Part shown: in pieces, positions 1 through 11,052 of the stretch
How the letters are laid out: each line of letters starts with the position of its first letter
Numbering within the stretch: the stretch's first letter is position 1
NCBI GenBank assembly: GCA_026075535.2
Contig: AP026548.1
Location: 372,001-436,000 of the forward strand
Direction: 5' to 3'
DNA: 64,000 nt
Source of the DNA: Tricholoma matsutake
Lineage: Eukaryota; Basidiomycota; Agaricomycetes; Agaricales; Tricholomataceae
Program-made: the position numbers and the translations under genes
The notes under the pieces: model-generated
Told to the model about the DNA's origin: nothing
Database searches by the model: none
The model's input: the letters and a program-made list of their open reading frames with translations, nothing else

Positions 1-537
1 ACCTGCAGAAATTTGATCCACTGCGCCGTGCCACCTTTTCTAGCATCGCACAATCTACTGTGCAGAATGGTGCCTGCGGCCTTCACCTCCCTTGGTCAAA
101 AACACAGAAGGCTCGAGGCAACGGCATTTGGATCCCTCGCCAAGAGGCCCTGCTGTGATCCTATTCATGCAATTCACAAGCATTTTATCAAGAACAGGCT
201 TGACATTAATCATCCTATTGCAGCATATTGTGATGCGCACGATAAAGTAATCATGCTCACTAGGTCCACGTTTATTTGGCGAGTCAATAGAATTCTTTGT
301 GCGATGAACAAGGGATACCCCCGCATCACAGGGCACTGCTTTCGTATTGGAGGAACAACCTTCTACCTTGTAGCAGGAGTGCCACCGGATATGGTTAAGA
401 AGTTTGGCTGTTGGTGTTTGCAGGCCTTTTTGGAATATTGGCGTTGTCTGGACTATCTAGGTGCCATGCACATCGAGATGCTCCCTATCAGTTCGCAACC
501 ACAGCATCCGCAGATGAGAAGCCTCCCCAAGGCTTGA
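1..537 (+). pseudogene. Tyrosine recombinase (Crypton-like DNA breaking-rejoining enzyme), 3' part, frameshifted
   Basis: This is the C-terminal catalytic part of a tyrosine recombinase of the kind common in Agaricomycetes; the 5' end lies outside the window. The last third shows the H-x-x-R motif in GHCFRIGGTT (about 330-360) and then FLEYWR (about 427-444), where the Tyr is the likely nucleophile. The reading is broken: from base 3 to about 150 the conserved stretch (FDPLRR, LPWSKTQKARG, IWIPRQEAL) is in frame 3, and from about 150 the match continues in frame 1 (DPIHAIHKH to the TGA at 535). A small indel near 148-152 explains this. Such enzymes cut and rejoin DNA to move Crypton elements, though some stand alone. 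I see no inverted or direct repeat marking an element end. Family call fairly sure; exact class inferred. Confidence 0.75.
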
Positions 538-1376
538 TGGGCATCCACGGGTGAGTCTTCGTCATGACTACGACGCGCCTTAGGCTTGCTTCTCATATGG
601 GTTACCGTAGTCATATCTCAGCTCACCCCGTTTCAATTGGGTTGGAATCTGGGAGGAGGTCTTCCGATAGGTTCTTGTTTTTTGGGATTCTGGCCAGTCG
701 CTTTTGCTCCCAGAAATATTAGCATGTATACTTAGATTAGATTTGTACAAAACTCTACGAGCATATCTCTAGGCAATCAGCTATTTCGACCAGTAGCAAA
801 AAGTTGCGGGCAGGAAATCCCTTTGCGCACGGAAAATAATATTTGTACACAGGATTCAGGAACTGTCATATTCCCAAAAGGGTTATTTACGAAAAGAGGG
901 TGTTGGACAACGGACTGAAGAGATGGCAATGCTCAGTTAAACCAGTCCCTCTACAAGGTATCGACGTCCTCATACTTGTACAAGGGAGTGGTTACGAGTC
1001 TATCCGACAAGGTAAGTAATGTTAACGATTCTGCAAACATTCGTATATCATACTCAAATCAACTCTAGTATCATATTGTACAAGGTAAGTAACATTAACG
1101 ATTTCGTATATCATACTCAAATCAATCAACTCTAGTATCATATCATATCATTGCATGTTCGCTGCATCATCCCCTTGTGCGCCTCTTCAAAAATGTGAGT
1201 ATTGTTATAACATTCTATGCCGCATACGCTGATCTCTCGATATGTTATCGATGTCCACAAATCGCTCCTTGACAGAGATGTTATGAATAGAGTTTGATGC
1301 ATGACACCTTGATTGATGTGGGAGCTGCGTTACAAACGGCTGTATCATGATCTTGTTGTCTCTTGCTCTCACTAAC
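538..1376. other. Non-coding stretch between recombinase and NLR gene
   Basis: No convincing ORF on either strand. The only structure I see is a tandem duplication at 1008-1143, listed separately. The segment just before 1377 should hold the promoter of the NLR gene; I see no clear TATA box. Confidence 0.5.
1008..1143. repeat. Tandem duplication, two ~65-73 bp copies
   Basis: Two adjacent copies (1008-1080 and 1081-1143) both open with CAAGGTAAGTAA and both contain CGTATATCATACTCAAATCA and CTCTAGTATCATAT. The second copy lacks a few bases after AACGATT and has an extra ATCA. Confidence 0.85.
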
Positions 1377-4300
1377 ATGACTGACCCACAATTACAGACC
1401 CACAAAGGGATTTCAAAGATATTGCAGTCTCCAATAAAGTGGTTGAAGACGTTTAGCAAGCCTCATAGCCAGGCAAATTCCCCTCAACCTTCAGACTCTG
1501 GACATGAAAATCAGGATGGAGAAATATCTTCGGTTCACCGCACTATTCGTATCATCATCGGTGGCTCATTTGATAGACTTCGGAGTCATTGGCGCTTCAA
1601 AACAGCAAGGTATCTTTCATGTATCGTTGCCCCATCAATAAGCACTCAGCCCAGCATGCAGATCAGTTATCACAATCGCAGCCATCAAGTTCAGGCCCGT
1701 CCACAGCTGCCGTGGCTCACAGTGAGAAATCTTGAGAGTATGTCCTGCTCATCAGATTGACAGGCGGTTATAGGTCAGCGCAAAACCCCGACTCAGGATG
1801 GCGCTACCAGCGTTCGAGCGACTGTGAAGGACTATGCCGCTGTCACACTGAGTTTCACCATGATGCTCCTCAAGAGGGTGCCGGATGTCTTGGACCCAAA
1901 TCCTATCAAGTTAGGCTTCAATATTGCAAAGATTCTTATCCAGATAACAGAAGTGCGTCGCTATTCTTCACACCATAGCCTGACTGACTATGCATACAAG
2001 GCGGTGAAAGACAACATCAATACGGTCGACCGACGGATTCTATCGACAGTGGATCAGCTTCGCACAATGGAGGAAGCACTGGATGGCTGGCGATCGAATA
2101 ACCCGGCGGAAGAGCAAGGACTGGAAGTATATAAAAAGTACAGGTGCCTTTTCATTTGGGCTTAAATTGACAGGTAGACCACCCACCGTATAGGGGTCTA
2201 GAAGAAGAATGGAAGAACTTGAATGATCTCCAGAAGCAGTCGCTTGGCAGAAAGATTGCAGATCATGACGAGGATAAGGGGTGGATTGTGGAGATTTTCG
2301 AATGCATCAATCAGGCCAGGGAGCAACTTGTGGTGTGTATTTGTGTGATTGTCATTATTTTTCGTGTATCATTTCTTCTCCCATCTGTTTAGGTTGTAAC
2401 TGGTCTCAGAGTCCACAAGACCGTACTTGCAATTCAGGAGAACTTGGCAGTGTGTAGTCCTGCCATTTCGAATTCCATTCCACGCTCATTCCTCTAACAG
2501 AAACTACTCCTGGAGCAGCTTAAAGCTTCACATATTGCTGACCATAAATACGAACTAGAGGGGGAACAACGGCAGTTTCTGCATCGTGCAGTCTGCACAC
2601 CTGGAACCTGCGTCCATATATTAGGTGACATCACGAGATGGGCCAATGATACCTCATCGGAAAGCCAGACTGTCTACTGGCTCTTCGGTTTGGCTGGGTC
2701 AGGGAAGAGCACCATCGCCTACACCATTGCCTGCCGTTTCGAGTTTGCTAGCGACACTGATGACACAATCGTTTTGGGAGGCAACTTCTTCTGCTCATGC
2801 CAATTCGAGGAGACGAGATTTGCAAATCACATCATTCGTACCATTGTATATCACCTAGCTCTTTGATGCAAAGCATTCGCTGACGCTTTGCATGATTCTG
2901 GAAAGCTCGACACCATACATCACAATGTCTGTGCTCAGCTTGAGAGCCTCCTTATCGAACCTTGGGAAAAAGCTCAACCCGCAGACTCATCAAAGTCACC
3001 GCATTTCCTTGTGGTCATCGACGCTGTCGATGAGATAGATGGACAGGGTGGTTCGGAGTTTTTGCGTGACTTACTTGACATCATCAACAAACATCACTTA
3101 CGGGGTCTCAAGTTTTTCACTACCAGTCGACCAGACCCTAATCTCGTCACCCATCTGGAGTCCTTTGGGGACAAGCAGTTCTATCGTCTTGAACAAGTGC
3201 TGATTAGGGAAGCCCAGGCCGACATCAAGACCTACCTGAATGCTAACCTTCCAGACTTTGTGGGACGTCCAGAAATGGAGAAGCTTGAGGTGCAGGCAGC
3301 TGGCTTGTTCATCTACACCACAACAGTTGTCAGGTATTTGGCAGGGTATACACCAGTAGAACAGGAGGAGTGCCTGAAATCCATCCCTTTACACTCTGAC
3401 TCAGCCCCTCCGCAAACTTCAGAGGAGGAGACACCATTGCTTGACTGCTTATATCTTCAAGTCCTTTCGGACGCTTTGTGCGGTTTCAAAGGTGTTTACT
3501 TTATGAACAGGCTCCATATCCTTCACAGCTTTCTCTGCAGTGTGGAGTGTACGTCAACAACCCTTGTCGCTGAACTTCTCTTTCCTCCTAACAAGAACAA
3601 GACCAGCCTGTTTCCATACACCCCAGTTGCTGATAAAGTTCTCTCCAGCCTTCACGCTGTCCTCTACACTGAGAATGATAAAGTCCTCTCATACCACAAA
3701 TCTTTCACTGACTTCGTGTTCAATCAAAGTTGGGCAAAAGAATTTTGGTGTGATCAAGCGAAACACCATAGTCTCCTCGCTGACTGCTGCTTCCGTGTCA
3801 TGGCCAACAGCTTGAAATTCAACATTGCGAATATCACAACATCATTCGTACTTGATCATGATAATTCTGCACTTCCGGATGCGGTCAAGCGGAACGTCTC
3901 TACTGTCTTGAGCTATTCCTGCCGAAATTGGGATTACCATGTCTCGGCTGTCGCATTGACTGAATTGGATGTCCTCCGTGGTACCCTGTCGGAATTCCTT
4001 CAGCTTTGTGTACTATTCTGGATCGAGGTCATGAACCTCTTGGGTTCGCGCAGCCTATGTGATCGAATGCTTCGAACGGCGTGTAAGTGGGTTACAAATG
4101 TGAGCGATATCTTAACTGACTACTTCATGATTGACTAACCCTAATTTTTAGAATGACTTGGCCTTAGGAGAAGAGCTGGCTGAGGCTGCATCTTTTGCAC
4201 TGTATTTCAGTAGAAGTGAGGCGGCCTTGTCAACGCCACACCTTTATATCTCTGCACTTGCAACATGGCACTGGGATTTGCCACCCTGTCGTGAATGGAG

Positions 4301-5015
4301 GAGGCACTTCCCTAGAATCCCATGTTTCACCAATATGTTACAGGGTGGGATGCCATTGGTGACTTTCAGGGTGGGAAGTCCAGTGTTTTGTGTTGCATTT
4401 TCAAGCAATGACAGGCATATTGTCTCTGGCTCTTGGGACGAATCGGTGCGGGTGTGGGATGCCTCGACGGGCGAGATGCTGAAGGTGCTGGAGGGCCACA
4501 CTAGCTATGTCCGTTCAGTCACATTTTCGAGTGATGACAGGCGTATTGTCTCCAGCTCTGAGGACAAATCGGTGTGGGTGTGGGATGCCTTGATGGGCGA
4601 GATGCTGAAGGTGCTAGAGGGCCACATTAGCTGTGTCTTGTCAGTCGCATTTTCGAGCAATGACAGACATATTGTCTCTGGCTCTGAGGACAAATCAGTG
4701 TGGGTGTGGGATTCCTTGATCGGTGGTGTCATTGCTGGCTCAAATGACAAGTCGGTGCACTTGTTGGTTGTGCCCACCACACAGCAGAAATCTCTGAAGT
4801 ATGTCTGGCAGAAGACAGAGGACTTGTCTGGCTACCAGAGACACACTGGCTGGCTGCTCTCCTTGGAAGGAGCACACTACCTCATGTTCATGCCGCTTAG
4901 TGTAAGCCTGCCTGACCATTCCAATATTCTTACCTTACCACGATCTTATGCTGCATCTGTTGACTTTACTTCCTCTACCCTCGGTCCTGAATGGCACAAC
5001 TCTTTTCTCTCATAG
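1377..5015 (+). pseudogene. NACHT-WD40 NLR-like (STAND) protein with an in-frame stop
   Basis: Encodes a fungal NLR: a helical N-terminal region, a NACHT NTPase and C-terminal WD40 blades, a class linked to non-self recognition and cell death. I chose ATG 1377 (MTDPQLQTHK). Exons I can place: 1774-2126, 2174-2332, 2393-2449, 2501-4099 and 4152-5015, joined by 47-60 bp GT-AG introns in consistent phase; splicing before 1774 is unsure. The Walker A motif GLAGSGKST is at 2687-2713, and the Walker B-like LVVIDAVDEID is near 3010-3042. The NACHT frame is cut by a TGA at 2864-2866, where the family usually has an arginine, so CGA-to-TGA is likely. About three near-identical WD40 units lie at 4370-4720 (VAFSSNDRHIVSGS, SVRVWDASTG), then a short tail ending HNSFLS. 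Blades are few for a full propeller. Probably non-functional unless the stop is read through. Confidence 0.85.
4370..4735 (+). repeat. WD40 repeat units, ~126 bp each, highly alike
   Basis: Three consecutive units carry VAFSSNDRHIVSGS / VTFSSDDRRIVSSS and EDKSVWVWDA with very similar DNA, for example GACAAATCGGTGTGGGTGTG recurring with one or two changes. High similarity between WD40 units is typical of fungal NLR genes whose recognition surface turns over by unequal exchange. Confidence 0.8.
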
Positions 5016-6016
5016 GCTATTGTTTATTCTATGTAAATTTTGAGCAGTGGCTCATGCATTATGCCTAGAAATCCTTAGCTTTTTTTGGAAAACACTGGGA
5101 GTAGAGCAAAAATATCATCAAATAGTTGGACCTCAATAAATTTAATCAGAACTAGCAGGTGAGATAACCAAGAGAACCCATACCTTGAGGAGTCGAGATG
5201 CTCACATATGCAGTGTAGAGACTAAGTGAATCATCAATAATAGTATGCTGCCAGCAGGAAGTGTTGTGCAGGAGGCATATTGCTTGACGTGGAAGTGTAA
5301 TACATGCCTCATAGGTACCCCTTGACATGCATCAAAGCACAAGAACCATGACAGCTGTGGGCAGCAATAATTGCCTATAGTGACAAGGACATAGACTTAC
5401 CTCATGTGGTAGAGAAATATAATCTGCTGGCGGAAGAGATATATCACCAAGTATTAGGTAGGCGCATCACCGTGTGATCAGGTTGCCCAACACATCATGT
5501 CATTGCATGCCTTATGTAATGCTGCTTTGGCTTCTGCCTGCACCTTCTTCAACTGTTGTAGGAAATCTTCCATGGACTGCACCTTTGCCTGTTACCTAGG
5601 TTCTACTCCCATTTGTGGATTATAACCATAGTTAGCATAGAATGGTGACATTCACATAGAGGATTGGAATTTATTATTGTAGGAAAATTGCAAGGGTGCT
5701 CTGGCCTGGGAATCCCATACCGGTGCCTGGTTAGTTAGTCCAGCTGCAGGCTGTGAAAAAAAAAAAAAAGGACACCTCCGGAACAGGACCTCAGAACACC
5801 AAATTGAGTACATTAAAACATATTATTAGATCCACAGACAGTATGGAGAGTGGTACAGCTTTAGGAAGGCCTCTAGCACCAGAAAGCAAGTTAAAAAACA
5901 TATGCCTTGAATGTCTTTCCATATTTGGACAAATTTTTTTTTTGTGCATTATCAGTCAATGCAAGCTACCCACCACACTCATATTCGCTGCACCAGAAAA
6001 CTATTTGATTGAAAAC
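5016..6016. other. Non-coding stretch with possible old gag trace
   Basis: No intact gene. Around 5540-5700 the minus strand keeps a short gag-like reading (FLQQLKKVQAEA), too weak to call. At 5731-5744 lies TTAGTTAGTCCAGC, which recurs at 17535-17548 on the far side of the large zinc-finger gene. A run of 12-13 A sits near 5756. The frame of the next gene is open from about 5753, but its first family-like Met is at 6017. Confidence 0.45.
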
Positions 6017-9000
6017 ATGAGCACTGTTCAAGAGTCTATAGTATGTGTCACAGATTCTAGGTATAAAAGCAATATTGATGATCTAATCAAGATGGCACTG
6101 CCTATTCTTGATGCAGAGGAATATGCCATCTGTCTGGATTGTGATAGCCATGTCAATTGTGGTACAATAGGGCTTGCTAATCTTGAGAAGCACCATCGTG
6201 GAAAGAAAATCTGTAAAGCAGCACAACAGAAATGAGATAAGGAGGTGAAAAAGAAGAAGGATGGAAACATTCTCAGCTTCTTGAAACCAAAAGCTGCCAG
6301 CGTGCCATCAACAGTCGATAGCTCAGCACCAGTTCATGGTTACAAACTCACTACACATTCAAATTCAGCAACTGATACAATCCCCGCTGCTTCTACCATT
6401 GCTATGCAAGGCAAAACTGTTTCCCCAATGTTCAAGCCTGTTTCAGGACCTATTTCTGACAGTTTCATCAAAATGTTATGAGATTTGGTCAAAGACTTAC
6501 CAACAAGCATTCCCGAAGCATCAGAATGTGATAGGTTGGTGGCATTTGGATGAAACCCAAAGGAATTTGATGACGCCGCATTGGATGTTGATGAGTTATG
6601 GGAAACAACGCTGAACAGTGTCTTAAAGTCAACATTGGGTTGGGGAACAGAAGGAAACATGGATGAGATCATCCGCCGTGGGAGGTGGGGGGATGGCTTG
6701 GTCAATTTTGCAACATACTTTGTGGAGCAACATGGCATGAGTGGAGGGTTATTTGAAGGAAAGTTGACATATCTGGTAATGGCTCTCAAGAAAAGGTAAG
6801 TTGAGATCGAATATCATTAAAGGAATTACTCATGAGTGTGCAGGGTGCTAGCCAACCACACCCATAGTACGCCACCCACAGTTCCAGAAATACCAAGTCT
6901 GCCATTGGCAGCTGTCAAATGAGAATCTTCTGTATTGGACACCATCGACTCAGGCTCCAACAATCTTCTGGCTAGTTTCGAACAGCCAGGTGAAGCTGTG
7001 ATCATTGATGTTGATGCCTTCAAGGACATTCTGAAATGACCAAAAATGTCAGTGGCTGCATGTGAGGGGTATGAAATCAATTTTCCAGATGGGAAATCAC
7101 CACATACCAGGTATCCCTTTGCTCTCCATGACACCATCATTCTTCCATGGGACTATGCCCTAAAAAATGGTGTGATGAAGTTGTTCACGTGCAGCTGCCA
7201 TGGGTTATCTGGGGGATCAGGTGTAGCCTGTCAGCCATGTTGGCAGCTCATCAAGAATGAAATGTTAGGGAGTATACTCATGCGGATGGAGGATGGTGCT
7301 CATGAAAATGCTGGGTTCACATACCATGGATTTAGCAGCCTCCAGGAAATCCTGCATCATAAAAACCAGCTAATCGAGTTCTATCAACTGTGTGGGTTAA
7401 ACCAGGCTAGGAAGCTCCTCATAAAAGTGGCTGCACTTTCAGACCAGAAGCGACTCTTAATGGTGATTGCAAGTGAGAGGGCCAGCTGAGTGGATCTCCT
7501 GATCAACATTGGTCTCCATCAAAAGAAGGGGGTCCATGGGTTGTTGGCTTCATATATGGTGGCAGCAGAAGGGTACTACAACCCAAAGAGTTTTACGGAG
7601 GAGGAAGATATGAAGGCATTGCTCCTCTGGAAATTGGGCAGGAATAGAGTGGCAGAGATTGACCATCGAGCAAACCATGCACTAAGTGTTTCATACCTCA
7701 GGACCTGCTCAACCATTTCACCAATTGTCCCTTCTCACAAGGAGCCCACAGTAATCCAGGTCGTCGAGGCAATGTTTGAGGGGGTACTGGATGTGATTCA
7801 CAGTGAAAATTGCTCCGAATTCATCCACATGGGCTTGATGTTCGATGAAATCACCACAGAGAAGAGAATCTGCTGGGATCCAAAGATGAACTATTTCCTG
7901 GGATTATGCAGGGAGCATGCCCACAACACTGCAACAGAGTTCATCAACAAGGATGACATGGAGGAGTTTTTTCAAGTGCTGGATGACAGACAGGTTCATC
8001 ATGCGGGTGAGGTGAGAAAGTTTCTGTTTGCCTCCGAGTCTGCGGATGCAAATGATGTGATCTATTTTTAGGCAACCATTGGGGTGTTGGGAATCTTGTG
8101 CAAAGATAATTGGATATACCCTGGGCGTCCTGTCATTATATCAGGAGACTGCAAGCAGGAGTCAGGTGAAGAGCATGCGGAAGTCATCCAGACTGTTCTC
8201 AAGGGTGTCAATGCGCTGCAAGACAAAACAAAACTTCATATAGTTTCCATTGCATCTGATGGTGAAACTCAATGGGGATCGGCCTTCATCCTTCTCACAT
8301 TCAAATCTCCACTGTCGCAGAATTCACCAATTTACTCAATTCTCAAGCCCCTCAAATTTCTAAATCTCCATGTTGGTGACAATGACCTCACATGTGATAA
8401 AGACTGGAAGCATGTCTTTAAATGGTGGCAGAATCTTCTGCTTCAACAATGTGGCGTTGTAGTCAATGGCATTCGGATTACACCTGATATCATCAAGGAT
8501 CAGTTCAGATCCGTTGGACTCTCAGCTGAGCATATTCAGTCATTATTCAACCCAGATGATCAGCAAGATGTCAAGATGGCCTTCAACATGCTTAAGGATA
8601 TTTGGTTGCTTCCTTGTTCTTCTACAAATTTGCATTGAGGTTTTCTGGAAGCCCGAGAGGAACTATGGATCCTTGGGAAGCTCTTATACCACATGGTCTT
8701 TCCATATCTTTGTGTTGACCTCTCTCTCTCTGAGCAGATTGAGCATCTCAGCACAGTGGCACATCTCGCTATAATACTGTATAGATTGGCTGGAAAGGAT
8801 TTTATTCCAACCAACCTCTATATCGACCTCATGATCATGATCAAGAATGTCCTCTTCTACGTGGCCAAAGCAGAAATTGATGACCCAGACAGAGAATTCT
8901 GGATCATTCTCTTAGGAACTGACCAACTGGAAGAACTGTTTGGTATTCTCAGGACAATGGTTGGAAACGATGCCAATTTGGATAACTTACAGCTTGTTTC

Positions 9001-10675
9001 TCACCTTTCTGGTACCACAGAAGTAGTGAATATCCTGGCCAAATATCCCCAGTGGGACTGCTCACCTCGACAACTCAAGTTACCTGCCATGTTGTGTGAA
9101 TCGAAAGAGATCCTGGACAGTGCAGACCACATCAAACCAGGATCTTGGTGGGGAAACATCAAGCTCAAGGACGTTTCATTACAAACCTTTTGGAATCGTG
9201 GCCGGTGCATCATCGAGCGAGAATTAGAAAGTCTCAAACACATCCTCCATGAACTTGATAACACAGAAGGTGCCAATATTCTCTCTCCATTCAGCACCCT
9301 CCTCTTCAATGTTCCCCTCATGGATGATGATGTAGACGAGAGTCTTGAAGCTCTGAGTCCCACTGGTAACTCTGCCGATGAAGTCACTGAATCTAGAGCT
9401 CATGAAACTGATATGTGTATTGACATTGACAATGAAATTGGAGCTGAACTTGCCTCCTCAAACACTGAAACCATTGCCAATCAAAGGATATTCAATCCCA
9501 AAGTACTCGTCAAAGGTGTTGAAAAGTCCAAGGCCCACAGACTAAAAGATTTTAGCAAGTATCAGCAACATGCCAGCTCGACAGATCATCTAAAACATGT
9601 TCAGGCTATTCCAAGATTCATCGACACCGAAAAAACACTCAATTCCAGTCCAAATCACTCACTGGACCACCACATTGAGGATACAGAGAAGATCCTTGTA
9701 TCAGACCCGATCTCTCCACTTGATCATGTCAAAAACAAATTTTGGCTTTGTCTTGGAGAGGTAAATGGGCTTCAAGTTGACAGTCACTCAGTCAATGAGG
9801 TATGCTTCAAAATGCTCCCAGAAGAGACTGTTACCATCTCATATCAAATGCTGGGCTTGCGACCTGCGACATTGGCTGACGACCCCGATGGATGACATGA
9901 CTGGAGAATGTACATGATGCCCGAATGGTCATTTACGGTACCTGGACATCTTATCCAGTCTGTCAACCCAACAACCTCGAAGACCCACCTCAGCATTCCA
10001 TTTTATCTGTTACAGAGTACTGTTTTAGTGGCAGTAACAGTTAGTCTCTTTCAAAATCTTACCATGTCAAATCTCAAAACTATACCAAAACTTGCACTGA
10101 CCATGGAATATCCCTATCACCAGGGTTCAGGTGAGTAATTAATTGTGCAAAGAAATTAACTAAAATTACATCTGCCTCTAATTTTACAGGTGAAGCTTGC
10201 TTCGTTTGTGAAAGCGACCATGATTTGGGAGATATCAGATCAATGTCAACCTCGGACTGCCCATGGTGCTCACCAATGATCTCACTTGACCTCTCTCAAG
10301 GCCAACATGTCCTTGAACATATTGGGTCACACATCTTATATGATCCTGCCATCATTCAATCAATTGAGCTGTTGTGTGGCCTGTGCCTCCGCCCATTGCA
10401 GCTGTGCCAGTTCTATTTGGCAAAAGGAAGGGGCACGAATGGGAACCTAAGGATTGATCAAAAGACGTCAAAAGGGTGTCTCGTGAAGATGAACTACTCT
10501 TATGGTATAGCAGCAGAATCAACTGCCTCCTCACCTTGCTCCAACGTGCCAATTCACTGTCCTATTTGCCCTAAAACTGACCCCACCATCTGGAAGTACT
10601 TTATGAGGGTTCATTTTGAAGAAAAGCACAAAACCTTTGATCTTACCAAGTATGAGTGGACAAGAAGAGGGAAAG
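6017..10675 (+). pseudogene. Large zinc-finger protein of Agaricomycetes, 5' part (split by a retrotransposon)
   Basis: First part of a ~1,400-residue protein of a family I know only as unnamed Agaricomycete proteins; its function is unknown. From ATG 6017 the order is: a BED/C2H2-like finger (ICLDCD ... HHRGKKIC, about 6127-6213), a Lys-rich stretch, a long conserved middle with CSCHG ... CQPCW (about 7190-7245), and DCPWC ... HIGSHI plus CPICP ... HFEEKH (10240-10630), which look like further zinc sites. Introns fit at 6796-6843, 8012-8071 and 10131-10189. The frame is otherwise continuous but holds eight TGA codons (6233, 6479, 6551, 6920, 7037, 7487, 8636, 9893) and no other premature stop that I found. 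The chromovirus then interrupts it after GAAAG at 10671-10675, and it resumes at 16605. Confidence 0.75.
10671..10675. repeat. Target-site duplication GAAAG, left copy
   Basis: GAAAG directly before the LTR start at 10676; the same five bases follow the other LTR at 16600-16604. Confidence 0.9.
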
Positions 10676-11039
10676 TATAAGGGCAACCTAAGCCTCTAGC
10701 AAAGGGAAATCCAAAGAGAAAACTCTAAGGATCCCCTTGCTGATGCCCAGTATATGTGAAGATGACAAAAATCAAATATAACCTAAAAATAGAAAAAGGC
10801 GGAGATAGGCAGATCAAGGCCGCCGAATGACATCATTCCAAGGGGTATGTGTCGGAAGGGGTACTCCGCCTCTAAATATAAAAGTGTCAACATGTACAAA
10901 CATGATAGCAAGGGAAAATTAGTAATAAATCCGGAAAAATCATAGAAAATGAAGAATAGAAGGAAATGAGTGGGGAAAAATATAGGACAAACATAAAAAA
11001 TAGGAAAAACACACAGGGCACCCCCCTAGTCCCCTTACA
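10676..11039 (-). repeat. 3' LTR of the chromovirus
   Basis: 364 bp, nearly identical to 16235-16599. On the element strand it opens with TGTAAGGGGACTAGG and closes with CCCTTATA, so the terminus is TG...TA instead of TG...CA; both LTRs share this. Confidence 0.93.
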
Positions 11040-11052
11040 TCACCCCCTCTCT
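11040..11052 (-). promoter_or_regulatory. Polypurine tract of the chromovirus
   Basis: On the element strand AGAGAGGGGGTGA abuts the 3' LTR, just after the pol stop codon. This is the expected position and composition for the plus-strand DNA primer. Confidence 0.75.

Noticed and set aside
4083..4151. Intron from GTAAGT 4083 in the NLR gene
   Set aside because: That donor gives an immediate TAA; GTGAGC at 4100 gives a phase-0 junction and a family-like WVTN-NDLALGEEL sequence.
8012..8071. TAG at 8069-8071 as a ninth premature stop in the zinc-finger gene
   Set aside because: It is the acceptor of a phase-consistent 60-bp GT-AG intron.
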